Notes: generated by a model from the sequence alone, not told the origin. Counted from the stretch's first letter, positions 25,201-40,800 are shown. The stretch: 64,000 nt of DNA from Fasciola hepatica (GCA_948099385.1 CANUEZ040000206.1:1860001-1924000), one strand, 5' to 3'. Numbers and translations: made by a program.

Positions 25201-28200
25201 GCACACCGATCCACTCCTATGATGGATGACTTCTCTGTAGGGGCCTCAGTACAACAAACGCATTCCCAAATGAACAACCCACACAGCTTCCTTACTATGC
25301 ATGCAATTGATTAGTAGTACGAGATTAGATTAGATTAGATTAGATTTGTATAATATGATTGATCATGCAGCTTGAACGCTCAACTGAGCATTGAAATCCA
25401 TGGAAGCACTGCACAGCTGTTTCATCCTCTAAGGGACTCGACTCATCAGCAGTGCACATCGACCGAGCCCCCACGGGCACTCCAAAAACTGGTGAACCAT
25501 TGTGAATCGAACAACTTAACAACACAAGGCTATCCGGGATGGCTCTCAACGCTTTGTTCAACATATACACTACATCATATATAGCACCCTTCCCAAACTC
25601 GCTTCAAATTTGAATGGTAAGAACCAGCTTCGCGCACACCGATCGACTCCTATGATGGATGACTTCTCTGTAGGGGCCTAAGTACAACCAACGCATTCCC
25701 AAAAGAACAACCTACACAGCTCACTTACTATGCATGCAATTGATTAGTAGTACGAGATTAGATTAGATTAGATTAGATTTGTATAATATGATTGATCATG
25801 CAGCTTGAACGCTCAACTGAGCACTGAAATCCAAGGAAGCACTGTACAGCTGTTTCATCCTCTAAGGGACTCGACTCATCAGCAGTGCACATCGACCGAG
25901 CAACCACGGGCACTCCAACAACTGGTGAACCATTGTGAATCGAACAACTTAACAAAACAAGGCTATCCGGGATGGCTCTCAACGCTTTGTTCAACATCGA
26001 CACTACATCATATTTAGCACCCTTCCCAAACTCGCTTCAAATTTGAATGGCAACAACCAGCTTCGCGCACACCGATCGACTCCTATGATGGATGACTTCT
26101 CTGTAGGGGCCTAAGTACAACCAACGCATTCCCAAATGAACAACCCACACAGCTTCCTTACTATGCATGCAATTGATTAGTAGTACGAGATTAGATTAGA
26201 TTAGATTAGATTTGTAAAATATGATTGATCATGCAGCTTGAACGCTCAACTGAGCATTGAAATCCATGGAAGCACTGTACTGCTGTTTCATCCTCTAAGG
26301 GACTCGACTCATCAGCAGTGCACATCGACCGAGCCCCCACGGGCACTCCAACAACCGGTGAACCATTGTGAATCGAACAACTTAACAACACAAGGCTATC
26401 CGGGATGGCTATCAACGCTTTGTTCAACATCTACAATATTTCATATAAAGCACCCTTCCCAAACTCGCTTCAAATTTGAATGGCAACAACCAGCTTCGCG
26501 CACACCGATCCACTCCTATGATGGATGACTTCTCTGTAGGGGCCTCAGTACAACAAACGCATTCCCAAATGAACAACCCACACAGCTTCCTTACTATGCA
26601 TGCAATTGATTAGTAGTACGAGATTAGATTAGATTAGATTAGATTTGTATAATATGATTGATCATGCAGCTTGAACGCTCAACTGAGCATTGAAATCCAT
26701 GGAAGCACTGCACAGCTGTTTCATCCTCTAAGGGACTCGACTCATCAGCAGTGCACATCGACCGAGCCCCCACGGGCACTCCAAAAACTGGTGAACCATT
26801 GTGAATCGAACAACTTAACAACACAAGGCTATCCGGGATGGCTCTCAACGCTTTGTTCAACATATACACTACATCATATATAGCACCCTTCCCAAACTCG
26901 CTTCAAATTTGAATGGTAAGAACCAGCTTCGCGCACACCGATCGACTCCTATGATGGATGACTTCTCTGTAGGGGCCTAAGTACAACCAACGCATTCCCA
27001 AAAGAACAACCTACACAGCTCACTTACTATGCATGCAATTGATTAGTAGTACGAGATTAGATTAGATTAGATTAGATTTGTATAATATGATTGATCATGC
27101 AGCTTGAACGCTCAACTGAGCATTGAAATCCAAGGAAGCACTGTACAGCTGTTTCATCCTCTAAGGGACTCGACTCATCAGCAGTGCACATCGACCGAGC
27201 AACCACGGGCACTCCAACAACTGGTGAACCATTGTGAATCGAACAACTTAACAAAACAAGGCTATCCGGGATGGCTCTCAACGCTTTGTTCAACATCGAC
27301 ACTACATCATATATAGCACACTTCCCAAACTCGCTTCAAATTTGAATGGTAAGAACCAGCTTCGCGCACACCGATCGACTCCTATGATGGATGACTTCTC
27401 TGTAGGGGCCTAAGTACAACCAACGCATTCCCAAATGAACAACCTACACAGCTTCCTTACTATGCATGCAATTGATTAGTAGTACGAGATTAGATTAGAT
27501 TAGATTAGATTTGTATAATATGATTGATCATGCAGCTTTAACGCTCAACTGAGCATTGAAATCCATGGAAGCACTGTACAGCTGTTTCATCCTCTAAGGG
27601 ACTCGACTCATCAGCAGTGCACATCGACCGAGCCCGCACGGGCATTCCAACAACCGGTGAACCATTGTGAATGGAACAACTTAACAAAACAAGGCTATCC
27701 GGGATGGCTATCAACGCTTTGTTCAACATCTACACTACATGATATAGCACCCTTCCCAAAATCGCTTCAAATTTGAATGGTAACAACCAGCTTCGCGCAC
27801 ACCGATCGACTCCTATGATGGATGACTTCTCTGTAGGGGCCTAAGTACAACCAACGCATTCCCAAATGAACAACCCACACAGCTTCCTTACTATGCATGC
27901 AATTGATTAGTATTACGAGATTAGATTAGATTAGATTAGATTTGTAAAATATGATTGATCATGCAGCTTGAACGCTCAACTGAGCATTGAAATCCATGGA
28001 AGCACTGTACTGCTGTTTCATCCTCTAAGGGACTCGACTCATCAGCAGTGCACATCGACCGAGCCCCCACGGGCACTCCAACAACCGGTGAACCATTGTG
28101 AATCGAACAACTTAACAACACAAGGCTATCCGGGATGGCTATCAACGCTTTGTTCAACATCTACACTACATGATATAGCACCCTTCCCAAACTGGCTTCA

Positions 28201-28319
28201 AATTTGAATGGTAAGAACCAGCTTCGCGCACACCGATCGACTCCTATGATGGATGACTTCTCTGTAGGGGCCTAAGTACAACCAACGCATTCCCAAATGA
28301 ACAACCTACACAGCTTCCT
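22250..28319. repeat. Sub-array 5: units 54-67
   Basis: Unit starts: 22250, 22688, 23119, 23552, 23995, 24426, 24860, 25293, 25726, 26159, 26592, 27025, 27458, 27889. The unit at 23552 has a distinctive left part (GATTGGTAGTACG, GATTAGTTTAGATT, AGTTTTG) that reappears at 32225. The unit at 24426 has an altered GCCCTCGTTC (434 bp). The section 24860-27457 is a tandem trimer. Confidence 0.92.
24860..27457. repeat. Three-unit higher-order repeat, 1299 bp, two tandem copies
   Basis: Copy one is 24860-26158 and copy two is 26159-27457. Matching private markers are CTACAATATTTCATATAAAG in units 24860 and 26159; GCACTGCACAGC, CCAAAAACTGG and CTCACTTACTATG in units 25293 and 26592; and CCAAGGAAGC with ACATCGACACTAC in units 25726 and 27025. 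The left part of unit 26159 (GTAAAATATG, GTACTGCTG) instead matches unit 27889. The right part of 27025 differs from 25726. So the copy boundaries fall inside monomers rather than at their edges. Confidence 0.92.
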
Positions 28320-31300
28320 TACTATGCATGCAATTGATTAGTAGTACGAGATTAGATTAGATTAGATTAGATTAGATTTGTATAATATGATTGATCATGC
28401 AGCTTGAACGCTCAACTGAGCATTGAAATCCATGGAAGCACTGTACAGCTGTTTCATCCTCTAAGGGACTCGACTCATCAGCAGTGCACATCGACCGAGC
28501 AACCACGGGCACTCCAACAACCGGTGAACCATTGTGAATCGAACAACCTAACAAAACAAGGCTATCCGGGATGGCTATCAACGCTTTGTTCAACATCTAC
28601 ACTACATCATATATAGCACACTTCCCAAACTCGCTTCAAATTTGAATGGTAAGAACCAGCTTCGCGCACACCGATCGACTCCTATGATGGATGACTTCTC
28701 TGTAGGGGCCTAAGTACAACCAACGCATTCCCAAATGAACAACCTACACAGCTTCCTTACTATGCATGCAATTGATTAGTAGTACGAGATTAGATTAGAT
28801 TAGATTTTTATAATATGATTGATCATGCAGCTTGAACGCTCAACTGAGCATTGAAATCCATGGAAGCACTGTACAGCTGTTTCATCCTCTAAGGGACTCG
28901 ACTCATCAGCAGTGCACATCGACCGAGCCCACACGGGCATTCCAACAACCGGTGAACCATTGTGAATCGAACAACTTAACAACACAAGGCTATCCGGGAT
29001 GGCTCTCAACGCTTTGTTCAACATCTACACTACATGATATAGCACCCTTCCCAAACTCGCTTCAAATTTGAATGGTGAGAACCAGCTTCGCGCACACCGA
29101 TCGACTCCTATGATGGATGACTTCTCTGTAGGGGCCTCAGTACAACCAACGCATTCCCAAAAGAACAACCTACACAGCTTCTTTACTATGCATGCAATTG
29201 ATTAGTAGTACGAGATTAGATCAGATTAGATTAGATTAGATTTGTATAATATGATTGATCATGCAGCTTGAACGCTCAACTGAGCATTGAAATCCATGGA
29301 AGCACTGTACAGCTGTTTCATCCTCTAAGGGACTCGACTCATCAGCAGTGCACATCGACCGAGCCCCCACGGGCACTCCAACAACCGGTGAACCATTGTG
29401 AATCGAACAACTCAACAACACAAGGCTATCCGGGATGGCTATCAACGCTTTGTTCAACATCTACAATACATGATATAGCACCCTTCCCAAACTCGCTTCA
29501 AATTTGAATGGTGAGAACCAGCTTCGCGCACACCGATCGACTCCTATGATGGATGACTTCTCTGTAGGGGCCTAAGTACAACCAACGCATTCCCAAAAGA
29601 ACAACCTACACAGCTTCCATAATATGCATGCAATTGATTAGTAGTACGAGATAAGATTAGATTAGATTAGATTTGTATAATATGATTGATCATGCAGCTT
29701 GAACGCTCAACTGAGCATTGAAATCCATGGAAGAACTGTACAGCTGTTTCATCCTCTAAGGGACTCGACTCATCAGCAGTGCACATCGACCGAGCAACCA
29801 CGGGCACTCCAACAACTGGTGAACCATTGTGAATCGAACGAATTAACAAAACAAGGCTATCCGGGATGGCTCTCAACGCTTTGTTCAACATCTACACTAC
29901 ATCATATATAGCACACTTCCCAAACTCGCTTCAAATTTGAATGGTAAGAACCAGCTTCGCGCACACCGATCGACTCCTATGATGGATGAATTCTCTGTAG
30001 GGGCCTAAGTACAACCAACGCATTCCCAAATGAACAACCTACACAGCTTCCTTACTATGCATGCAATTGATTAGTAGTACGAGATTAGATTAGATTAGAT
30101 TAGATTTGTATAATATGATTGATCATGCAGCTCGAACGCTCAACTGAGCATTGAAATCCATGGAAGCACTGTACAGCTGTTTCGTCCTCTAAGGGACTCG
30201 ACTCATCAGCAGTGCACATCGACCGAGCCCCCACGGGCACTCCAACAACCGATGAACCATTGTGAATCGAACAACTCAACAACACAAGGCTATCCGGGAT
30301 GGCTCTCAACGCTTTGTTCAACATCTACACTACATCATATATAGCACCCTCCCCAAACTCGCTTCAAATTTCAATGTTAACAACTAGCTTTGCGCACACC
30401 GATCCACTCCTATGATGGATGACTTCGCTACAGGGGCCTAAGTACAACCAACGCATTCCCAAATGAACAACCCACACAGCTTCCTTACTATGCATGCAAT
30501 TGATTAGTAGTACGAGATTAGATTAGATCAGATTAGATTAGATTTGTATAATATGATTGATCATGCAGCTTGAACGCTCAACTGAGCATTGAAATCCATG
30601 GAAGCACTGTACAGCTGTTTCATCCTCTAAGGGACTCGACTCATCAGCAGTGCACATCGACCGAGCCCCCACGGGCACTCCAACAACTGGTGAACCATTG
30701 TGAATCGAACAACTTAACAACACAAGGCTATCCGGGATGGCTCTCAACGCTTTGTTCAACATCTACACTACATGATATATAGCACCCTTCCCAAACTGGC
30801 TTCAAATTTGAATGGTAAGAACCAGCTTCGCGCACATTGATCCACACCTATGATGGATGACTTCTCTGTAGGGGCCTAAGTACAACCAACGCATTCCCAA
30901 ATGAACAACCTACACAGCTTCCTTACTATGCATGCAATTGATTAGTAGTACGAGATTAGATTAGATTAGATTAGATTAGATTTGTATAATATGATTGATC
31001 ATGCAGCTTGAACGCTCAACTGAGCATTGAAATCCATGGAAGCACTGTACAGCTGTTTCATCCTCTAAGGGACTCGACTCATCAGCAGTGCACATCGACC
31101 GAGCCCCCACGGGCACTCCAACAACCGGTGAACCATTGTGAATCGAACAACTTAACAACACAAGGCTATCCGGGATGGCTATCAACGCTTTGTTCAACAT
31201 CTACACTACATGATATAGCACCCCTCCCAAACTGGCTTCAAATTTGAATGGTAAGAACCAGCTTCGCGCACACCGATCGACTCCTATGATGGATGACTTC

Positions 31301-34300
31301 TCTGTAGGGGCCTAAGTACAACCAACGCATTCACAAATGAACAACCTACACAGCTTCCTTACTATGCATGCAATTGCTTAGTAGTACGAGATTAGATCAG
31401 ATAAGATTAGATTTGTATAACATGATTGATCATGCAGCTTGAACGCTCAACTGAGCATTGAAATCCATGGAAGCACTGTACAGCTGTTTCATCCTCCAAG
31501 GTACTCGACTCATCAGCAGTGCACATCGACCGAGCCCCCACGGGCACTCCAACAACTGGTGTACCATTGTGAATCGAACAACTTAACAACACAAGGCTAT
31601 CCGGGATGGCTATCAACGCTTTGTTCAACATCTACACTACATGATATAGCACCCTTCCCAAACTCGCTTCAAATTTGAATGGTAAGAACCAGCTTCGCGC
31701 ACACCGATCGACTCCTATGATGGATGACTTCTCTGTAGGGGCCTAAGTACAACCAACGCATTCCCAAATGAACAACCTACACAGCTCCCTTACTATGCAT
31801 GCAATTGCTTAGTAGTACGAGATTAGATCAGATAAGATTAGATTTGTATAATATGATTGATCATGCAGCTTGAACGCTCAACTGAGCATTGAAATCCATG
31901 GAAGCACTGTACAGCTGTTTCATCCTCTAAGGGACTCGACTCATCAGCAGTGCACATCGACCGACAAACAAACGGGCACTCGAACAACCGGTGAACCATT
32001 GTGAATCGAACAACTTAACAACACAAGGCTATCCGGGATGGCTATCAACGCTTTGTTCAACATATACACTACATCATATATAGCACACTTCCAAAACTCG
32101 CTTCAAAATTGAATGGTAACAACCAGCTTCGCGCACACCGATCGACTCCTATGATGGATGACTTCTGTTTAGGGGCCTAAGTACAACCAACGCATTCCCA
32201 AATGAACAACCTACACAGCTTCCTTACTATGCATGCAATTGATTGGTAGTACGAGATTAGTTTAGATTAGATTAGATTAGATTAGTTTTGTATAATATGA
32301 TTGATCATGCAGCTTGAACGCTCAACTGAGCATTGAAATCCATGGAAGCACTGTACTGCTGTTTCATCCTTTAACGGACTCGACTCATCAGCAGTGCACA
32401 CCGACCGAGCAACCACGGGCACTCCAACAACCGGTGAACCATTGTGAATCGAACAACTTAACAACACAAGGCTATCCGGGATGGCTATCAACGCTTTGTT
32501 CAACATCTACAATACATCATATATAGCACCCTTCCCAAACTCGCTTCAAATTTGAATGGTAAGAACCAGCTTCGCGCACACCGATCGACTCCTATGATGG
32601 ATGACTTCTCTGTAGGGGCCTAAGTACAACCAACGCATTCCCAAATGAACAACCTACACAGCTTCCTTACTATGCATGCAATTGATTAGTAGTACGAGAT
32701 TAGATCAGATTAGATTAGATTTGTATAATATGATTGATCATGCAGCTTGAACGCTTAACTGAGCATTGAAATCCATGGAAGCACTGTACAGCTGTTTCAT
32801 CCTCTAAGGGACTCGACTCATCAGCAGTGTACATCGACCGAGCCCACACGGGCACTCCAACAACCGGTGAAACATTGTGAATCGAACAACTTAACAGAAC
32901 AAGGCTATCCGGGATGGCTCTCAACGCTTTGTTCAACATCTACACTACATGATATAGCACCCTTCCCAAACTCGCTTCAAATTTGAATGGTCAGAACCAG
33001 CTTCGCGCACACCGATCGACTCCTATGATGGATGACTTCTCTGTAGGGGCCTAAGTACAACCAACGCATTCCCAAATGAACAACCTACACAGCTTCTTTA
33101 CTATGCATGCAATTGATTAGTAGTACGAGATTAGATTAGATTAGATTAGATTTGTATAATATGATTGATCATGCAGCTTGAACGCTCAACTGAGCATTGA
33201 AATCCATGGAAGCACTGTACAGCTGTTTCATCCTTGTTCGGACTCGAATCATCAGCAGTGCACATCGACCGAGCCCCCACGGACACTCCAACAACCAGTG
33301 AACCATTGTGAATCGAACAACTTAACAACACAAGGCTATCCGGGATGGCTCTCAACGCTTTGCTCAACATCCACACCTTATCATATATCGCACCCTTCCC
33401 AAACTGGCTTTAAATTTGAATGGTAAGAACCAGCTTCGCGCACACCGATCGACTCCTATGATGGATGACTTCTCTGTAGGGGCCTAAGTACAACCAACGC
33501 ATTCCCAAATGAACAACCTACACAGCTTCTTTACTATGCATGCAATTGATTAGTAGTACGAGATTAGATTAGATTAGATTAGATTTGTATAATATGATTG
33601 ATCATGCAGCTTGAACGCTCAACTGAGCATCGAAATCCATGGAAGCACTGTACAGCTGTTTCATCCTCTAAGGGACTCGACTCATCAGCAGTGCACATCG
33701 ACCGAGCAACCACGGGCACTCCAACAACCGGTGAACCATTGTGAATCGAACAACTTAACAACACAAGGCTATCCGGGATGGCTATCAACGCTTTGTTCAA
33801 CATCTACGCTACATGATATAGCACCCTTCCCAAACTAGCTTCAAATTTGAATGGTAAGAACCAGCTTCGCGCACACCGATCGACTCCTATGATGGATGAC
33901 TTCTCTGTAGGGGCCTAAATACAACCAACGCATTCCCAAATGAACAACCTACACAGCTTCCTTACTATGCATGCAATTGATTAGTAGTACGAGATTAGAT
34001 TGGATTAGATTAGATTTGTATAATATGATTGATCATGCAGCTTGAACGCTCAACTGAGCATTGAAATCCATGGAAGCACTGTACAGCTGTTTCATCCTCT
34101 AAGGGACTCGACTCATCAGCAGTGCACGTCGACCGAGCCCCCACGGGCACTCCAACAACCGGTGAACCATTGTGAATCGAACAACTTAACAACACAAGGC
34201 TATCCGGGATGGCTATCAACGCTTTGTTCAACATCTACAATACATCATATATAGCACCCTTCCCAAACTCGCTTCAAATTTGAATGGCAACAACCAGCTT

Positions 34301-37300
34301 CGCGCACACCGATCCACTCCTATGATGGATGACTTCTCTGTAGGGGCCTAAGTACAACCAACGCATTCCCAAATGAACAACCTACACAGCTTCCTTACTA
34401 TGCATGCAATTGATTAGTAGTACGAGATAAGATCAGATTAGATTAGATTTGTATAATATGATTGATCACGCAGCTTGAACGCTTAACTGAGCATTGAAAT
34501 CCATGGATGCATTGTACAGCTATTTCATCCTCTAAGGGACTCGACTCATCAGCAGTGCACATCGACCGAGCAACCACGGGCACTCCAACAACCGGTGAAC
34601 CATTGTGAATCGAACAACTTAACAACACAAGGCTATCCGGGATGGCTATCAACGCTTTGTTCAACATCTACAATACATCATATATAGCACCCTTCCCAAA
34701 CTCGCTTCAAATTTGAATGGCAACAACCAGCTTCGCGCACACCGATCCACTCCTATGATGGATGACTTCTCTGTAAGGGCCTAAGTACAACCAACGCATT
34801 CCCAAATGAAAAACCTACACAGCTTCCTTACTATGCATGCAAATGATTAGAAGTACGAGATTAGATTAGATTAGATTAGATTTGTATAATATGATTGATC
34901 ATGCAGCTTGAACGCTCAACTGAGCATTGAAATCCATGGAAGCACTGTACAGCTGTTTCATCCTCTAAGGGACTCGACTCATCAGCAGTGCACATCGACC
35001 GAGCCCCCACGGACACTCCAACAACCAGTGAACCATTGTGAATCGAAACAACTTAACAACACAAGGCTATCCGGGATGGCTCTCAACGCTTTGTTCAACA
35101 TCTACACTACATGATATAGCACCCTTACCAAACTCGCTTCAAATTTGAATGGTAAGAACCAGCTTCGCGCACACCGATCGACTCCTATGATGGATGACTT
35201 CTCTGTAGGGGCCTAAGTACAACCAACGCATTCCCAAATGAACAACCTACACAGCTTCCTTACTATGCATGCAATTGATTAGTAGTACGAGATTAGATTA
35301 GATTAGATTAGATTAGATTTGTATAATATGATTGATCATGCAGCTTGAACGCTCAACTGAGCATTGAAATCCATGGAAGCACTGTACAGCTGTTTCATCC
35401 TCTAAGGGACTCGACTCATCAGCAGTGCACATCGACCGAGCCCCCACGGGCACTCCAACAACCGGTGAACCATTGTCAATCGAACAACTTAACAACACAA
35501 GGCTATCCGGGATGGCTATCAACGCTTTGTTCAACATCTACACTACATGATATAGCACCCCCCCCAAAATCGCTTCAAATTTGAATGGTAAGAACCAGCT
35601 TCGCGCACACCGATCGACTCCTATGATGGATGACTTCTCTGTAGGGGCCTAAGTACAACCAACGCATTCCCAAATGAACAACCTACACAACTTCCTTACT
35701 ATGCATGCAATTGATTAGTAGTACGAGATTAGATTAGATTAGATTAGATTTTTATAATATGATTGATCATGCCGCTTGAACGCTCAACTGAGCATTGAAA
35801 TCCATGGAAGCACTGTACAGCTGTTTCATCCTCTAAGGGACTCGACTTATCAGCAGTGCACATCGACCGAGCCCCCACGGGCACTCCAACAACTGGTGAA
35901 CCATTGTGAATCGAACAACTTAACAACACAAGGCTATCCGGGATGGCTCTCAACGCTTTGTTCAACATCTACAATACATCATATATAGCACCCTTCCCAA
36001 ACTAGCTTCAAATTTGAATGGTAACAACCAGCTTCGCGCACACCGATCGACTCCTATGATGGATGACTTCTCTGTAGGGGCATTAGTACAAACAACGCAT
36101 TCACAAATGAACAACCTACACAGCTTCCTTACTATGCATGCAATTGATTAGTAGTACGAGATTAGATCAGATTAGATTAGATTTGTATAACATGATTGAT
36201 CATGCAGCTTGAACGCTCAACTGAGCATTGAAATCCATGGAAGCACTGTACAGCTGTTTCATCCTCGAAGGGACTCGACTCATCAGCAGTGCACATCGAC
36301 CGAGCCCCCACGGACACTCCAACAACCAGTGAACCATTGTGAATCGAAACAACTTAACAACACAAGGCTATCCGGGATGGCTATCAACGCTTTGTTCAAC
36401 ATCTACACTACATCATATATAGCACCCTTCCCAAACTGGCTTCAAATTTGAATGGTAAGAACCAGCTTCGCGCACACCGATCGACTCCTATGATGGATGA
36501 CTTCTCTGTAGGGGCCTAAGTACAACCAACGCATTCCCAAAAGAACAACCTACACAGCTTCTTTACTATGCATGCAATTGATTAGTAGTAAGAGATTAGA
36601 TTAGATTAGATTAGATTTGTATAATATGATTGATCATGCAGCTTGAACGCTCAACTGAGCATTGAAATCCATGGAAGCACTGTACAGCTGTTTCATCCTC
36701 TAAGGGACTCGACTGATCAGCAGTGCACATCGACCGAGCCCACACGGGCACTCCAACAACCGGTGAACCATTGTGAATCGAACAACTCAACAAAACAAGG
36801 CTATCCGGGATGGCTCTCAACGCTTTGTTCAACATCTACACTACATGATATAGCACCCTTCCCAAACTGGCTTCAAATTTGAATGGTAAGAACCAGCTTC
36901 GCGCACACCGATCGACTCCTATGATGGATGACTTCTCTGTAGGGGCCTAAGTACAACCAACGCATTCCCAAATGAACAACCTACACAGCTTCCTTACTAT
37001 GCATGCAATTGATTAGAAGTACGAGATTAGATTAGATCAGATTAGATTTGTATAATATGATTGATCATGCAGCTTGAACGCTCAACTGAGCATTGAAATC
37101 CATGGAAGCACTGTACAGCTGTTTCATCCTCTAAGGGACTCGACTCATCAGCAGTGCACATCGACCGAGCCCGCACGGGCATTCCAACAACCGGTGAACC
37201 ATTGTCAATCGAACAACTTAACAACACAAGGCTATCCGGGATGGCTCTCAACGCTCTGTTCAACATATACGCTACATGATATAGCACCATTCCCAAACTC

Positions 37301-37857
37301 GCTTCAAATTTGAATGGTAAGAACCAGCTTCGCGCACATTGATCCACACCTATGATGGATGAATTCTCTGTAGGGGCCTAAGTACAACCAACGCATTCCC
37401 AAATGAACAACCTACACAGCTTCCTTACTATGCATGCAAATGATTAGAAGTACGAGATTAGATTAAATCAGATTAGATTTGTATAATATGATTGATCATG
37501 CAGCTTGAACGCTCAACTGAGCATTGAAATCCATGGAAGCACTGTCCAGCTGTTTCATCCTCTAAGGGACTCGACTCATAAGCAGTGCACATCGACCGAG
37601 CAACCACGGGCACTCCAACAACCGGTGAACCATTGTGAATCGAACAACTTAACAACACAAGGCTATCCGGGATGGCTATCAACGCTTTGTTCAACATCTA
37701 CACTACATCATATATAGCACCTTCAAAAACTGGCTTCAAATTTGAATGGTAACAACCAGCTTCGCGCACACCGATCGACTCCTATGATGGATGACTTCTC
37801 TGTAGGGGCCTAAGTACAACCAACGCATTCCCAAATGAAAAACCTACACAGCTTCCT
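28320..37857. repeat. Sub-array 6: units 68-89, heterogeneous monomers
   Basis: Unit starts: 28320, 28758, 29184, 29620, 30053, 30486, 30924, 31360, 31791, 32225, 32668, 33099, 33532, 33963, 34396, 34829, 35261, 35697, 36130, 36564, 36995, 37426. No higher-order period is obvious. Point changes and one-base indels are frequent: GACCGACAAACAAACG at about 31962, GAATCGAAACAAC at about 35041 and 36342, and CACCCCCCCCAAAATC at about 35556. The zone also holds the patch shared with 23.4-23.6 kb. Confidence 0.92.
32062..32289. repeat. Displaced patch matching 23389-23616
   Basis: Crossing the boundary of units 31791 and 32225, a series of otherwise rare changes (AACATATACAC, CTTCCAAAACTCG, CAAAATTGAATGG, GATTGGTAG, GATTAGTTTAG, AGTTTTG) matches 23389-23616 at a constant offset of 8673 bp, equal to 20 units. 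The right part of unit 32225 also carries CAGTGCACACCGACC, a marker otherwise confined to about 19-23.4 kb. This looks like gene conversion or a remnant of a larger exchange. It is not a different sequence family. Confidence 0.85.
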
Positions 37858-40800
37858 TACTATACATGCAATTGATTAGTAGTACGAGATAAGTTCATAT
37901 TAGAATAGATTTGTATAATATGATTGATCATGCAGCTTGAACGCTCAACTGAGCATTGAAATCCATGGAAGCACTGTACTGCTGTTTCATCCTCTAAGGG
38001 ACTCGACTCATCAGCAGTGCACATCGACCGAGCAACCACGGGCACTCCAACAACCGGTGAACCATTGTGAATCGAACAACTTAACAACACAAGGCTATCC
38101 GGGATGGCTATCAACGCTTTGTTCAACATCTACAATACATCATATATAGCACCCTTCCCAAACTCGCTTCAAATTTGAATGGTAAGAACCAGCTTCGCGC
38201 ACATTGATCCACACCTATGATGGATGACTTCTCTGTAGGGGCCTAAGTACAACCAACGCATTCCCAAATGAAAAACCTACACAGCTTCCTTACTATGCAT
38301 GCAAATGATTAGAAGTACGAGATTAGATTAGATCAGATTAGATTTGTATAATATGATTGATCATGCAGCTTGAACGCTCAACTGAGCATTGAAATCCATG
38401 GAAGCACTGTACAGCTGTTTCATCCTCTAAGGGACTCAACTCATCAGCAGTGCACATCGACCGAGCAACCACGGGCACTCCAACAACCGGTGAACCATTG
38501 TGAATCGAACAACTTAACAACACAAGGCTATCCGGGATGGCTATCAACGCTTTGTTCAACATCTACACTACATCATATATAGCACCCTTGAAAAACTGGC
38601 TTCAAATTTGAATGGTAAGAACCAGCTTCGCGCACACCGATCGACTCCTATGATGGATGACTTCTCTGTAGGGGCCTAAGTACAACCAACGCATTCCCAA
38701 ATGAAAAACCTACACAGCTTCCTTACTATGCATGCAATTGATTAGTAGTACGAGATAAGTTCATATTAGAATAGATTTGTATAATATGATTGATCATGCA
38801 GCTTGAACGCTCAACTGAGCATTGAAATCCATGGAAGCACTGTACAGCTGTTTCATCCTCTAAGGGACTCGACTCATCAGCAGTGCACATCGACCGAGCC
38901 CCCACGGGCACTCCAACAACTGGTGAACCATTGTGAATCGAACAACTTAACAACACAAAGCTATCCGGGATGGCTCTCAACGCTTTGTTCAACATCTACA
39001 CTACATGATATAGCACCCTTCCCAAACTGGCTTCAAATTTGAATGGTAAGAACCAGCTTCGCGCACACCGATCGACTTATATGATGGATGACTTCTCTGT
39101 AGGGGCCTAAGTACAACCAACGCATTCCCAAATGAACAACCTACACAGCTTCCTTACTATGCATGCAATTGATTAGTAGTACGAGATCAGATTAGATTTG
39201 TATAGTATGAATGATCATGCAGCTTGAACGCTCAACTGAGCATTGAAATCCATGGAAGCACTGTATAGCTGTTTCATCCTTGTACGGGCTCGACTCACCA
39301 GCAGTGCACATCGACCGAGCAACCACGGGCACTCCAACAACCGGTGAACCATTGTGAATGGAACAACTTAACAACACAAGGCTATCCGGGATGGCTCTCA
39401 ACGCTTTGTTCAACATCTACACTACATCATATATAGCACCCTTCCCAAACTCACTTCCAATTTGAATGGTAACTACCAGCTACGCGCACACCGATCGACT
39501 CCTATGATGGATGACTTCTCTGTAGGGGCCTGAGTACAACCAACGCATTCCCAAATGAAAAACCTACACAGCTTCCTTACTATGCATGCAGTTGATTAGT
39601 AGTACGAGATCAGATTAGATTTGTATAGTATGAATGATCATGCAGCTTGAACGCTCAACTGAGCATTGAAATCCATGGAAGCACTGTACAGCTGTTTCAT
39701 CCTCTAAGGGACTCGACTCATCAGCAGTGCACATCGACCGAGCCCCACGGGCACTCCAACAACCGGTGAACCATTGTGAATCGAACAACTTAACAACACA
39801 AGGCTATCCGGGATGGCTCTCAACGCTTTGTTCAACATCTAAAATACATCATATATAGCCCCCCTCCCAAAGTTGCTTCCAATTTGAATGGTAAGAACCA
39901 GTTTCGCGCACACCGATCGACTACTATGATGGATGACTTCTCTGTAGGGGCCTAAGTACAACCAACGCATTCCCAAATGAAAAACCTACACAGCTTCCTT
40001 ACTATGCATGCAATTGATTAGTAGTACGAGATAAGTTCATATTAGAATAGATTTGTATAATATGATTGATCATGCAGCTTGAACGCTCAACTGAGCATTG
40101 AAATCCATGGAAGCACTGTACAGCTGTTTCATCCTCTAAGGGACTCGACTCATCAGCAGTGCACATCGACCGAGCCCACACGGGCCCTCCAACAACCGGT
40201 GAACCATTGTGAATCGAACAACTCAACAACACAAGGCTATCCGGGATGGCTATCAACGCTTTGTTCAACATCTACACTACATCATATATAGCACCCTTCC
40301 CAAACTGGCTTCAAATTTGAATGGTAACAACCAGCTTCGCGCACACCGATCGACTCCTATGATGGATGAATTCTCTGTAGGGGCCTAAGTACAACCAACG
40401 CATTCCCAAATGAACAACCTACACAGCTCCCTTACTATGCATGCAATTGATTAGTAGTACGAGATAAGTTCATATTAGAATAGATTTGTATAATATGATT
40501 GATCATGCAGCTTGAACGCTCAACTGAGCATTGAAATCCATGGAAGCACTGTACAGCTGTTTCATTCTCTAAGGGACTCGACTCATCAGCAGTGCACGTC
40601 GACCGAGCCCCCACGGGCAACCAACAAAAGGTGAACCCTTGTGAATCGAACAACTTAACAACACAAGGCTATCCGGGATGGCTATCAACGCTTTGTTCAA
40701 CATCTACAATACATCATATATAGCACCCTTCCCAAACTGGCTTCAAATTTGAATGGTAAGAACCAGCTTCGCGCACACCGATCCACTCCTATGATGGATG

